Source of the DNA: Sphingomonadaceae bacterium
GTDB taxonomy: Bacteria; Pseudomonadota; Alphaproteobacteria; Sphingomonadales; Sphingomonadaceae
Length of the DNA stretch: 64,000 nucleotides
Reading direction: 5' to 3'
NCBI GenBank assembly: GCA_024236195.1
Contig: JACKKZ010000004.1
Coordinates: forward strand, 310,001-374,000
Position numbers and translations under genes: made by a program. Under the pieces are notes generated by a model. The model had not been told where the DNA came from. It saw nothing but the letters and a program-made list of their open reading frames with translations, and ran no database searches. Shown piece after piece: positions 7,186-15,969 of this stretch (the stretch's first letter is position 1; each line of letters begins with the position of its first letter).

Positions 7186-8586
7186 ATGACCCCCTTTACC
7201 GGCAGCTTCCTGGCGCGGGCGCGGACCGACGCAGAAAACCGGTTCATCCATGTTGATGAACCGCTGGCCGGGCTGCAATTGCGCTGTGGCGGCGAGATTC
7301 CGGGGCGCGTGGCGATTCCCGAATTGCTGGAAGTCGTACGCAAGTCGCGCGCCTATGGTTTGCGGCTTGCCCGCAAGATCCGTGCGCATGACGGGCAGGA
7401 GATCGTTACAGCATGGGTGGAAGTTGAGCCGTCCGAAGATGAAAGCGGCGGCTGTGAGATTGGCGTCTCCAACTGGCAGAGCGCTGCTGCTCCCCAGGAA
7501 GGGGGGCAACGCGTCGCTGAGCGCAGGTTGCAGATTGACCAAACGCTGGCCGAACTCAATGCCCGGCTGGATGCGCGGCAGAATGTGCTCGCAGTCGACT
7601 GCAGCGCACCGGACCTTGCTGGTCTGGCCGATGAAATGCGCAAGGGTATCGGTCGCCCGTGGACATCCTTCCTCGATCTGCCGGGCAGCACCCACGCCCA
7701 GCCGCTGCATTGGCGGCTGCTGGACGGTGCGAAATGCGCGATTGCCGGGTCAACACGCGGTTGGCGTTCTGTCCTGGTCCCGCATGGCCAGCCAGAACCG
7801 GGCAGTAACGGGTTTGACCTGTACCTGATAGCCGACATGCCACTGGCGCAGCAGGCCCCGGAACCGGAAAAGCTGGCGGGCAAGGGCAAGGTCAAGGGTG
7901 GGGTTGCTTCACTTGGCCGTGATCTTTCGCCAGTTCTGCGCCAGCCGATCGCCCGGATCATTGCCAATGCTGAAACGATCCGCACTCGCATGGCCGGGCC
8001 ACTGGCGGATGAATATAGCGACTATGCCGCTGACATTGCTGCGGCCGGCCAGCATTTGCTGTCTCTGATTGAAGACCTTGCCGATCTGGAAGTGGTCGAG
8101 GCGGAGGACTTTAGCACCGCCCCTGACCGCATCGATTTGGGCGACGTTGCGCGCAGGGCCGCAGGCATCCTGGGGGTTCGTGCACAGGAAAAGAATGTGA
8201 AGCTGGTCGTCCCGCAAATGGGCGACAGCGTGCCGGCGATTGCCGAATTCCGGCGGGTCTTGCAGGTTCTGCTCAACCTGATGGGCAATGCCATCAATTA
8301 TTCGCCAGCCGGGTCACAGGTCTGGATTCGCATGGAAACAGCAGGTGAGCGTGCCCGGATTACCGTCGCTGACCAGGGCCAGGGCATGAGCGAGGAACAG
8401 CAGGCGGTGGTGTTCAACAAGTTTGAACGTTTGGGGCGCACCGGCGAAGGTGGCTCAGGCCTTGGCCTTTACATTTCGCGCCGCCTTGCGCGGGTCATGG
8501 GTGGCGAACTGTCAGTCGAGAGCGCACCGGGGCAGGGCGCACGGTTTACGCTCGATCTGCCGGGGGCGGAGAATCCGCTAGCGTAG
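7186..8586 (+). CDS. Histidine kinase-like protein with proline in place of the phospho-histidine
   Basis: A 466-residue protein. Residues 1 to about 225 look like two PAS-type sensor folds; 240-305 match the dimerisation helices of HisKA kinases; 320-460 form an ATP-binding domain with complete N (NLMGNAINYSP), G1 (DQGQG, 396-400), F (FNKFERLG) and G2 (GSGLGLYI) boxes. The H box, normally SHELRTPL, reads SPVLRQPI: proline 249 replaces the catalytic histidine. ATP binding may be kept while autophosphorylation should be lost, as in atypical kinases such as Caulobacter DivL, which has tyrosine there. No membrane helix is seen, so it is probably cytoplasmic. The ATG at 7186 is chosen because it follows the previous stop by 4 bases and begins the conserved frame. 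Confidence 0.75.
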   Translation: MTPFTGSFLARARTDAENRFIHVDEPLAGLQLRCGGEIPGRVAIPELLEVVRKSRAYGLRLARKIRAHDGQEIVTAWVEVEPSEDESGGCEIGVSNWQSAAAPQEGGQRVAERRLQIDQTLAELNARLDARQNVLAVDCSAPDLAGLADEMRKGIGRPWTSFLDLPGSTHAQPLHWRLLDGAKCAIAGSTRGWRSVLVPHGQPEPGSNGFDLYLIADMPLAQQAPEPEKLAGKGKVKGGVASLGRDLSPVLRQPIARIIANAETIRTRMAGPLADEYSDYAADIAAAGQHLLSLIEDLADLEVVEAEDFSTAPDRIDLGDVARRAAGILGVRAQEKNVKLVVPQMGDSVPAIAEFRRVLQVLLNLMGNAINYSPAGSQVWIRMETAGERARITVADQGQGMSEEQQAVVFNKFERLGRTGEGGSGLGLYISRRLARVMGGELSVESAPGQGARFTLDLPGAENPLA

Positions 8587-8781
8587 TTTGCGACCGAGCA
8601 GCAGCACCGCTCCGCCCGCCAGCGCGATAATGATCCCGTAGGTCACCCAATCGCGGTTGGCGAGCATGAAGCTCTCCGCCGGCCACATGATGACCCCCGC
8701 ACCCTGCAAGGCGAAGAAGCTGCCTGCAAATAGCAGGAACGCTCCGAAGACAGTCAGCAGGACGCGGAGGAAAACCATCAT
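8578..8781 (-). CDS. Small two-helix membrane protein
   Basis: A 67-residue protein with two membrane helices (about residues 4-30 and 45-62) and a basic end (GRKLR). It begins 8 bases after the gltA stop on the same strand, and its 3' end overlaps the convergent kinase-like gene by 9 bases. I do not recognise a family. The close coupling to gltA and the good hydrophobic pattern support it as a real gene. Confidence 0.6.
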   Translation of the reverse strand: MMVFLRVLLTVFGAFLLFAGSFFALQGAGVIMWPAESFMLANRDWVTYGIIIALAGGAVLLLGRKLR

Positions 8782-8789
8782 TCAGTGCC

Positions 8790-10076
8790 TCAACGCTTGT
8801 CGACGGGCACGTAATCGCGCTGCGTCGGGCCGGTATAGAGCTGGCGCGGACGGCCGATTTTCTGGCCTGGATCGGAAATCATTTCGTTCCACTGTGCAAC
8901 CCAGCCCACGGTACGGGCGAGGGCGAAAAGCGCGGTGAACATGGTGGTCGGGAAGCCGATCGCGGAGAGGATGATTCCCGAATAGAAGTCCACATTCGGG
9001 AACAGCTTCTTTTCCTGGAAATAGGGATCGTTCAGCGCGATTTCTTCCAGCTGCAGTGCGGTTTCGAATACCGGATCGGTAACCTTCAGCGCGTCAAACA
9101 CTTCGCGCACGGTCTTCTGCATCACGGTCGCGCGCGGGTCATAGTTCTTGTAGACGCGGTGGCCGAAGCCCATCAGGCGGAACGGATCATTCTTGTCCTT
9201 CGCACGCTCGATATAATGCGGGATCTTGTCCGGCGTGCCGATTTCCTGAAGCATGTTGAGTGCCGCTTCATTTGCGCCGCCATGTGCCGGGCCCCACAGG
9301 CAGGCAATGCCCGCTGCGATACAGGCAAACGGGTTCGCGCCCGACGAACCGGCGAGGCGTACGGTCGAGGTCGAAGCGTTCTGTTCGTGGTCGGCATGGA
9401 GGATGAAAATCCGGTCCATCGCGCGCTCAACCTCAGGGATCACTTCATATTCTTCTGCCGGAACGCCGAAGGTCATGCGCAGGAAATTCCCGGTGTAGGA
9501 CAGGTTGTTGTCCGGATACAGGAACGGCTGGCCGATGGCATATTTATACGCCATCGCCGCAATGGTCGGCATCTTGGCAATCAGGCGATGGCTGCTGATG
9601 CGGCGGTGGTCCGGGTCGGAGATGTCAGTGCTGTCATGGTAGAATGCTGACAGCGCGCCAACCACGCCGCACATAACCGCCATCGGGTGCGCGTCACGGC
9701 GGAAACCGCGGAACAGGCTGGTTAGCTGTTCATGCACCATGGTGTGGCGGGTGATAGTGTTTTCGAACGTCGCCAGTTCTTCGGCACTGGGCAGTTCACC
9801 GTTCAGCAGGAGATAGGACACTTCCATGAAGCTGGAATGTTCAGCCAGCTGGCCGATGGGATAGCCGCGGTGCAGCAGCACGCCTTCTTCGCCATCAATA
9901 AAGGTCAGCGCGCTCTCGCAGCTAGCGGTGGAGGTAAATCCGGGATCGAAGGTGAACGCTCCGGTCTGGCCGTACATCTTGCGAATATCGACCACGTCCG
10001 GGCCGGTGGTGCCTTCCAGGACCGGGAATTCATAGCTGGTCCCGCCCAGTTCGAGTGTTGCTTTCTTGTCCGACAT
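8790..10076 (-). CDS. gltA: Citrate synthase
   Basis: Type II hexameric-type citrate synthase of 428 residues, which condenses acetyl-CoA and oxaloacetate at the entry of the TCA cycle. Visible signatures are the active-site segments WGPAHGGAN and GFGHRVYKNYDPRA and the conserved HADHEQNASTS stretch. The start is supported by AAGGAG seven bases before the ATG. It lies 35 bases downstream of gltX and upstream of a small membrane protein gene. Length is normal for the family. Confidence 0.97.
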   Translation of the reverse strand: MSDKKATLELGGTSYEFPVLEGTTGPDVVDIRKMYGQTGAFTFDPGFTSTASCESALTFIDGEEGVLLHRGYPIGQLAEHSSFMEVSYLLLNGELPSAEELATFENTITRHTMVHEQLTSLFRGFRRDAHPMAVMCGVVGALSAFYHDSTDISDPDHRRISSHRLIAKMPTIAAMAYKYAIGQPFLYPDNNLSYTGNFLRMTFGVPAEEYEVIPEVERAMDRIFILHADHEQNASTSTVRLAGSSGANPFACIAAGIACLWGPAHGGANEAALNMLQEIGTPDKIPHYIERAKDKNDPFRLMGFGHRVYKNYDPRATVMQKTVREVFDALKVTDPVFETALQLEEIALNDPYFQEKKLFPNVDFYSGIILSAIGFPTTMFTALFALARTVGWVAQWNEMISDPGQKIGRPRQLYTGPTQRDYVPVDKR

Positions 10077-10111
10077 GATCGTCTCCTTAACCCCCTGTGG
10101 TTCTGCCCGGC

Positions 10112-11524
10112 TCAGGCCGCCTGCGCGTCAATCCGCGCGAGGCTTTCTTCCCGGCCAAGCAGTACCAGAACATCGAAAATACCGGGCGAGGTCGTCGTCC
10201 CGGTGAGCGCTGCACGCATTGGCTGCGCCAGCTTGCCGAGGCCCAACCCGAGCTCCTCGGCCATTGCCTTGAGACTGGCTTCGAGAGGCTCGATTGTCCA
10301 GTCGTTTTCAGCCCCTAGGCGGGCAGAAACCTTTGCCAGCAGCGCGCGGCCATCGTCATCGAGCAGTGCGGCAGCCTTCTCGGTCATTTCCAGCGGGCGC
10401 TGGCTGAACAGGAAGGCGGCGCCATCAGCAAGTTCGACCATGTCGCGCGCACGGGTCTTGAGCACGGGCATCGCCTGTTCGAGCAGCGCAGCGTCAGCCT
10501 GCGGGCCGATCCGTTGGGCTGCCAGCGCTGCCAGGCGCGCATCGTCCGCTGCGCGAATGTAATTGCCGTTCATATTGAGCAGCTTCTTCATGTCGAAACG
10601 GCTCGGTCCCTTGTTCACGCCGCCAAGGTCAAACAGCGCGATGGCTTCCTCGTGAGAGAACTCTTCCTTGTCGCCATGGCCCCAGCCAAGGCGCAGCAGG
10701 TAATTGAACAGCGTTTCCGGCAGGATACCCAGCTCGTCGCGATAGGCATCGACGCCCATCGCGCCATGCCGCTTGGACAGTTTCGCCCCGTCATTTCCGT
10801 GAATCAGCGGGATATGGGCGTAGATCGGCTCGGGCCAGTCGCCTTCGATCTGCTGCATCGCATGATAGATGGGCAGCTGGCGGAAGGCATTGTTGAGATG
10901 GTCATCGCCGCGAATGACATGGGTCACGCCCATGTCATGGTCGTCGACCACGGCGGCAAGCATATAGGTCGGCGTACCGTCAGCGCGCAGGATGATGTAG
11001 TCGTCTAGCTCGGCATTCCTGACCGAGACCTTGCCCTGGACCTTGTCCTCGATGGTGGTTTCGCCTTCAGTGGGCGTTTTCAGACGCACGACAAAGGGTG
11101 CGCCTGCCGGTGCTTCGGACGGGTCACGGTCGCGCCAGCGGCCATCATAGCGCATCGGCTGCTTCGCTGCGCGCTGCTCCGCGCGCATTGCTTCCAGCTC
11201 TTCCGGCGTGGCGAAGCAGCGATAGGCCTGACCATTTTCGAGCAGCATCTGAGCAACTGCAGCGTGGCGTTCCGCGCGCTGCGACTGGAAGGTCGGCGCT
11301 TCGTCATATTCAAGGCCGAGCCAGTCGAGCCCGTCAAGGATCGCGTCGATGGCTTCCTGGGTAGAACGCTTGCGGTCCGTATCCTCGATCCGCAACAGCG
11401 CCTTGCCGCCGTGATGTCGGGAAAACAGCCAGTTAAACAGCGCCGTGCGGGCGCCGCCAATATGCAGGAATCCGGTCGGTGAGGGGGCGAAGCGCGTAAC
11501 AACCTTGCCGCTATCGCTTGCCAT
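10112..11524 (-). CDS. gltX: Glutamyl-tRNA synthetase
   Basis: Class I aminoacyl-tRNA synthetase of 470 residues charging tRNA-Glu. It has the HIGH-type motif (SPTGFLHIGGARTALFNWL, near the N-terminus) and the KMSKS-type motif (AKLSKRHG). The frame is open further upstream, but the ATG at 11524 (MASDSGKVV) gives the family's usual length and leaves 28 bases to the divergent comEC start. The longer frame would run into comEC coding sequence. gltA follows on the same strand. Confidence 0.96.
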   Translation of the reverse strand: MASDSGKVVTRFAPSPTGFLHIGGARTALFNWLFSRHHGGKALLRIEDTDRKRSTQEAIDAILDGLDWLGLEYDEAPTFQSQRAERHAAVAQMLLENGQAYRCFATPEELEAMRAEQRAAKQPMRYDGRWRDRDPSEAPAGAPFVVRLKTPTEGETTIEDKVQGKVSVRNAELDDYIILRADGTPTYMLAAVVDDHDMGVTHVIRGDDHLNNAFRQLPIYHAMQQIEGDWPEPIYAHIPLIHGNDGAKLSKRHGAMGVDAYRDELGILPETLFNYLLRLGWGHGDKEEFSHEEAIALFDLGGVNKGPSRFDMKKLLNMNGNYIRAADDARLAALAAQRIGPQADAALLEQAMPVLKTRARDMVELADGAAFLFSQRPLEMTEKAAALLDDDGRALLAKVSARLGAENDWTIEPLEASLKAMAEELGLGLGKLAQPMRAALTGTTTSPGIFDVLVLLGREESLARIDAQAA

Positions 11525-11552
11525 ATCCGCCTGCTTCCTTTCCAATATCATC

Positions 11553-13739
11553 ATGGCGACACACACTGCCGATGTGCCCATGGAGGGCGGGGGCGACCCG
11601 GCAAATGCTGCAATGCAGCGCACATGGCGCAACGGCCTGCACTTGTCCAGCTTTGCCGATGCTTGCGAACATTTTCTCGCAACTGCGGCATTTGATCGTG
11701 GGCCGTGGCTCGCGGTGGCGCTGGCGGCGGGAATCGCGCTGTGGTTCGTGCTCGGCACCCCCTGGCAATGGAGCGCGGTAATGGGCGCTGCTTTGCTGGT
11801 CGCGCTTGCTGCAACTGCTCAGTGGCGGGATGACGACAGGCGGGTGCAGTTGCGGATGGCCATGGTCGGGATCGGTATCGCAGTGGCACTTGGTCTCGCA
11901 CTGGTCTGGGCGCGCTCGGAGATGGTGGGTGCTGAGCCAATTGCGCGGCCCACAGTCGGGGTGATCCAGGCGCGGGTGCTCGAACGACAGGAGCAACCAG
12001 CGCAGGACCGGTTGCGGCTGGTGCTGGCCATGCGTGACCCGTCCAATGGACAGGCGCAAAAGATACGCGTCAATGTCCCGCTGGAGAAGGATGTCGCAGG
12101 GCTGGGCGAGGGCGCGACAATACGTTTGAAGGCGCGGCTGATGCCGCCTGCGCCCCCGATGCTGCCGGGGGCTTATAATTTCGCGCGCGCGGCGTGGTTT
12201 CAAGGGTTGGCGGCGACCGGTTCGACCATGGGTGATATCGAGATTGTTCAGCCCGCGCCGCAGGGCGGGAGCCTGGCTTCCTTGCAGCGCCGACTCTCCG
12301 CGCATGTGCGCTCGCAACTCGGCGGATCACCGGGGACCATCGCGGCGGCTTTCGCCAGCGGGGATCGCGGCGGGATTACCAAGGCTGATGAGGATGCGAT
12401 GCGCGATGCGGGGTTGACGCATCTCCTATCGATCAGCGGATTGCATGTCAGTGCGGTAATAGCGGCGGCCTATTTCCTTGCGCTCAAGTTGCTGGCGCTG
12501 TGGCCATGGCTGGCCCTGCGTGTGCGATTGCCGGTGCTGGCGGCGGGGATCGGGGCGCTCGCGGGGGTCGGTTATACCCTGCTGACTGGTTCGGAGGTGC
12601 CGACCGTGCGCGCTGTTGCAGCGGCGGTGCTGGTGCTGCTCGCGCTTGCCATGGGGCGCGAGCCGCTGAGCTTGCGGATGGTGGCGGTGGCGGCGGTATT
12701 CGTGCTGCTGCTGTGGCCCGAATCGCTGGTCGGGCCTAGCTTCCAGATGAGTTTTGCCGCCGTGATTGCAATTGTTGCCTTGCATGAAAGCAAATGGGTG
12801 AAAGCTTTCCTTGCCCCGCGAGAAGAGGGCATGTTGGTGCGAGGGGGGCGCAATATGGCGATGCTGCTGGTCACCGGGCTGGTGATCGAGATTGCGCTGA
12901 TGCCAATCGTGCTGTTCCATTTCCACCGCGCCGGGATCTACGGGGCTTTCGCCAATGTACTGGCAATCCCGCTGGTGACCTTTGTTTCAATGCCGCTGAT
13001 CGCGATTGCCTTGCTGTTCGACGTGGTGGGGGCGGGGGCGCCTTTCTGGTGGCTGGCGGGCAAGTCGCTCAACGGCTTGCTCGCGATTGCCCATTGGACA
13101 GCGGCGCAACCCGGCTCTGTGAAGCTGATGCCGCAGATGGGGGGCTGGACATATGCGCTGTTTCTCGCGGGCGGGCTGTGGATTGCATTGTGGAAGGGAA
13201 GGGCGCGATTGTTTGGGCTGGCTCCCGCTGCTCTGGCTTCTCTGACGCTCCTGACAACGCCTGTGCCAGACGTGCTGGTTTCCGGGGATGGAAGGCATGT
13301 CGGGATCGCCGGGGAAGGCGATCAGCTTCTGGTGCTGCGTGAGGGGCGGAGCGATTATGCGAAAGAGAACCTCCTCGAACTGGCAGGGATGGACGGAGAA
13401 GTCATGCCGCTGGAGCAATGGCCGGGTGCCCGATGCAGCCGCGATTTCTGCGTCATCACGCTCACCCGCGAAGGGCGGGACTGGACGTTGCTGATGGCGC
13501 GCAGCCGCGAGCGAGTGGAGGAACGCGCTGTCGCAGCGGCTTGCGAACGGGCAGATATCGTGGTGGCAGACCGCTGGCTCCCCGCCAGTTGCCGCCCGCG
13601 CTGGTTAAGGGCGGACCGCAGGCTGCTGGAGCAGACTGGCGGGCTGGCGATCCGGCTTGATGGTGAGCGGGCAGAGTTCGATACGGTCGCCGAACATCAG
13701 GGCCAGCATGGCTGGTGGCGGGTGGCGGAACGTCCTTGA
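11553..13739 (+). CDS. comEC: ComEC/Rec2-type competence membrane protein with a degenerate C-terminal domain
   Basis: A 728-residue polytopic protein of the ComEC/Rec2 family, the inner-membrane channel for single-stranded DNA uptake. It has N-terminal membrane helices, a soluble OB-fold-like segment, and then the Competence domain with the signature HLLSISGLHVSAV and about eight helices. The C-terminal region (from about residue 570) aligns in position with the metallo-beta-lactamase domain of longer ComEC proteins but shows no HxHxDH metal motif, so nuclease activity is unlikely. The ATG at 11553 is chosen because earlier in-frame codons lie inside divergent gltX. A hairpin-rich spacer separates it from convergent lexA. 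Confidence 0.88.
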   Translation: MATHTADVPMEGGGDPANAAMQRTWRNGLHLSSFADACEHFLATAAFDRGPWLAVALAAGIALWFVLGTPWQWSAVMGAALLVALAATAQWRDDDRRVQLRMAMVGIGIAVALGLALVWARSEMVGAEPIARPTVGVIQARVLERQEQPAQDRLRLVLAMRDPSNGQAQKIRVNVPLEKDVAGLGEGATIRLKARLMPPAPPMLPGAYNFARAAWFQGLAATGSTMGDIEIVQPAPQGGSLASLQRRLSAHVRSQLGGSPGTIAAAFASGDRGGITKADEDAMRDAGLTHLLSISGLHVSAVIAAAYFLALKLLALWPWLALRVRLPVLAAGIGALAGVGYTLLTGSEVPTVRAVAAAVLVLLALAMGREPLSLRMVAVAAVFVLLLWPESLVGPSFQMSFAAVIAIVALHESKWVKAFLAPREEGMLVRGGRNMAMLLVTGLVIEIALMPIVLFHFHRAGIYGAFANVLAIPLVTFVSMPLIAIALLFDVVGAGAPFWWLAGKSLNGLLAIAHWTAAQPGSVKLMPQMGGWTYALFLAGGLWIALWKGRARLFGLAPAALASLTLLTTPVPDVLVSGDGRHVGIAGEGDQLLVLREGRSDYAKENLLELAGMDGEVMPLEQWPGARCSRDFCVITLTREGRDWTLLMARSRERVEERAVAAACERADIVVADRWLPASCRPRWLRADRRLLEQTGGLAIRLDGERAEFDTVAEHQGQHGWWRVAERP

Positions 13740-13801
13740 CGTTAGCTTGGGCCATCCAAACCGACTTCCGTCAGGTCTGATAACTCACTACTTATTTCGT
13801 C

Positions 13802-13822
13802 GGCCCGCATTTGATGCGGGCC
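13802..13822 (+). terminator. Hairpin downstream of comEC
   Basis: A perfect 9-base stem (GGCCCGCAT/ATGCGGGCC) with a 3-base loop, 62 bases after the comEC stop. No T-run follows, so it is at best a weak terminator. A second, imperfect hairpin with wobble pairs follows at about 13825-13860. Confidence 0.45.
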
Positions 13823-13925
13823 AAGGCTGCACTTTGCGCATTCAGTGCGAAGTACAGCCCAACCGCGTGTCACGCACGGGGTAACAATCGAGCCATTCAT
13901 GCGCAAAATCTTTTAGTCATGCCGC

Positions 13926-13956
13926 ACCACCCCTCTCCCACCGGGAGAGGGGTGGT
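13926..13956. terminator. Perfect 14-base-stem hairpin between comEC and lexA
   Basis: ACCACCCCTCTCCC pairs perfectly with GGGAGAGGGGTGGT across a 3-base loop. It sits between the convergent ends of comEC and lexA, ten bases past the lexA stop, and may end both transcripts. Its core, CTCTCCCACCGGGAGAG, resembles the CTTCTCCCACCGGGAGAAG core of the repeat at 16.8 kb, so it may also be a member of a dispersed palindromic family. Confidence 0.6.
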
Positions 13957-13965
13957 CGCGTCACA

Positions 13966-14661
13966 TTAATGATAACGCCGAAGCAACCCGGCGAGCTTGC
14001 CTTGCACCAACACCTGTTCGGGGCGGTAGATTTGCGGTTCATAGGCACCATTCGCCGGGTCGAGCCGGACCATCCCATTCTCGCGGCGGAGATATTTGAG
14101 CGTCGCTTCCTCGTTGTTGACAAGGGCGACGACGATTTCCCCGTCGCGCGCGGAATCGGTGCGTTTCACCAGCGCATAATCGCCGTCGAAAATGCCCGCT
14201 TCGATCATGGAATCGCCAGACACTTCCAGCGCGTAATGATCGCCCGGGCCGAGCAATGCGGCGGGGACAGGCATGGTCGCCTGGCCTTCCAGTGCTTCGA
14301 TCGGGACACCGGCGGCGATGCGGCCGTGCAGCGGAATCTCGATAATGTCGTTCGCCGGAGCTGGCTGCCGTGCAGCGGCAGGCGGAGCGACCGTGCGCGA
14401 GACCACATCGTTGGCAGGTGTAGCGCGCGACGAAGAACTCACCGCATCTTCGGGCAGCTTCACCACTTCCAGCGCGCGGGCGCGATTGGGCAGGCGGCGG
14501 ATAAAGCCACGTTCCTCCAGTGCTGAAATCAGGCGATGAACGCCCGATTTGCTCTTAAGGTCGAGCGCTTCCTTCATTTCCTCGAAAGACGGAGAAATCC
14601 CGGTCTCCTCCAGCCGTTGCTGGATGAAACGGATCAATTCGTGCTGCTTGGCCGTCAGCAT
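13966..14661 (-). CDS. lexA: LexA repressor
   Basis: SOS-response repressor and self-cleaving protease of 231 residues. It has an N-terminal winged helix-turn-helix (about 1-65), a linker rich in Ala, Pro and Ser, and a C-terminal S24 peptidase domain. The cleavage bond is Ala117-Gly118 (GRIAAGVP), the nucleophile Ser151 (SGDSM) and the general base Lys189 (EATLKY). Its own operator lies 66 bases upstream. moaC and moeA precede it on the same strand, but a 104-base gap holding the LexA box suggests its own promoter. Confidence 0.97.
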   Translation of the reverse strand: MLTAKQHELIRFIQQRLEETGISPSFEEMKEALDLKSKSGVHRLISALEERGFIRRLPNRARALEVVKLPEDAVSSSSRATPANDVVSRTVAPPAAARQPAPANDIIEIPLHGRIAAGVPIEALEGQATMPVPAALLGPGDHYALEVSGDSMIEAGIFDGDYALVKRTDSARDGEIVVALVNNEEATLKYLRRENGMVRLDPANGAYEPQIYRPEQVLVQGKLAGLLRRYH

Positions 14662-14726
14662 GGCGAAACACTCCCTGGTCGCCTGTCCCTATCGCTCTCG
14701 CCCCGCCACCGACCGGGGTGACGAGT

Positions 14727-14741
14727 GAACGAATGTGGAAC
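14727..14741 (-). promoter_or_regulatory. LexA box (SOS operator) of lexA
   Basis: GAAC-N7-GAAC, read on the lexA strand as GTTC-N7-GTTC. This direct repeat is the established LexA operator in alphaproteobacteria. It lies 66 bases upstream of the lexA start, which fits autorepression. Confidence 0.85.
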
Positions 14742-14765
14742 AATTAGGAAACCATTTTCACCAAG

Positions 14766-15965
14766 TCAAGCGATTGCGCCATTCTGGATGAGGATAAGCG
14801 GAACATCCGTTCCCGCTTTGACTTCACCCGAATGCTCGGGTCGTTCGATCAGCGCATTGGCGCTGGCCAGCGAGAGCAGCGCGGAAGAGTCCTGTTCATT
14901 GAGCGGTTGGACGACCTCTCCATCCCAATAACCACGCAAGAATTCGCGGCGATTGCCCACCGCGGGCAAGTCACATGCGCAACGCGCTCTCACCCGCCGG
15001 GGCAGTGGTTCCAGTGCGCCCGCCATGGCCCGCAGCAACGGCAGCAGGAACAGGTTCGCGGTGACGAAGCCCGACACCGGATTGCCCGGCAGGCCCAGCA
15101 CCAAGGTTGCGCCCTTTTGCGCCACCATCAGCGGCTTGCCCGGCTTGATCGCCGCGCGCCAGAAAGTGATCTGCGCGTCCCATGCCTCCAGCGCCGGGCG
15201 GATGAGATCGTGATCGCCCACAGATGCGCCGCCACTGGTGACCAGGATGTCCACGCCCTCTGCTTCCGCCAGCGCCTCGGCCAATGCTTCCATGCTGTCC
15301 GCTACTGGCCCGATCCGCCGGATGCTGCAGGGCAGGGTGGAAGCCGCCAGCGCGGCGATCATTGCGCCATTGCTGGCCGGAATCTGGTCAGGCGCGCAAT
15401 TTTCGGGATCAGTGGCGAGTTCGTCGCCGCTATCCATCACCGCGATAACCGGCTGGCGCCGGACGGGCAGGGCACCATGCCCGGCAGAGAGCGCGAGCGC
15501 CAGCTGCGCAGGGCCGATCCGGGTCCCGGCGGGGAGCAGCAGGTCGCCCTGGGCAAAGTCGAACCCCTTGCGGCGGATATGGCGCGGGGTGGGGTCGCCC
15601 TCACCGTTGAGATCGAGCGTGTTACCTTCGCGCGTGGCGTTTTCCTGAAGCAACACCGCTTCGCCGCCTGCGGGCATCAGCGCGCCGGTGGAGATGCGGA
15701 TCGCCTGTCCGGCATTGAGCGCACCGTCAAATGTCCCACCGCAGCGGCTTTCGCCGATGACCTGCCACGGGCCGTCCCCTGCCACGGCATAGCCATCCAT
15801 AGCGGAGAGGTCAGCCGGAGGCTGGGTTCGCCGGGCGAGTAGCGGCTCAGCGAGATAGCGGCCCACGGCGTCCTGCGCAGCGACACGCTCGACCGGTAGC
15901 GGCGTGACCAGCGCCAGCAGCTGCGCCTGCGCATCTTCGAGTGGGAGGGGGGCGGGATGGCTCAC
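14766..15965 (-). CDS. moeA: Molybdopterin molybdotransferase MoeA
   Basis: A 399-residue MoeA, which inserts molybdate into adenylated molybdopterin. It has the MoeA N-terminal domains, a MoaB/Mog-like fold with GGASVGDHD at about residue 250, and LGLPGNPVSGFV at about 300. The C-terminal domain IV is present. It begins 4 bases after the moaC stop, so the pair is co-translated. Confidence 0.94.
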   Translation of the reverse strand: MSHPAPLPLEDAQAQLLALVTPLPVERVAAQDAVGRYLAEPLLARRTQPPADLSAMDGYAVAGDGPWQVIGESRCGGTFDGALNAGQAIRISTGALMPAGGEAVLLQENATREGNTLDLNGEGDPTPRHIRRKGFDFAQGDLLLPAGTRIGPAQLALALSAGHGALPVRRQPVIAVMDSGDELATDPENCAPDQIPASNGAMIAALAASTLPCSIRRIGPVADSMEALAEALAEAEGVDILVTSGGASVGDHDLIRPALEAWDAQITFWRAAIKPGKPLMVAQKGATLVLGLPGNPVSGFVTANLFLLPLLRAMAGALEPLPRRVRARCACDLPAVGNRREFLRGYWDGEVVQPLNEQDSSALLSLASANALIERPEHSGEVKAGTDVPLILIQNGAIA

Positions 15966-15969
15966 AGGC

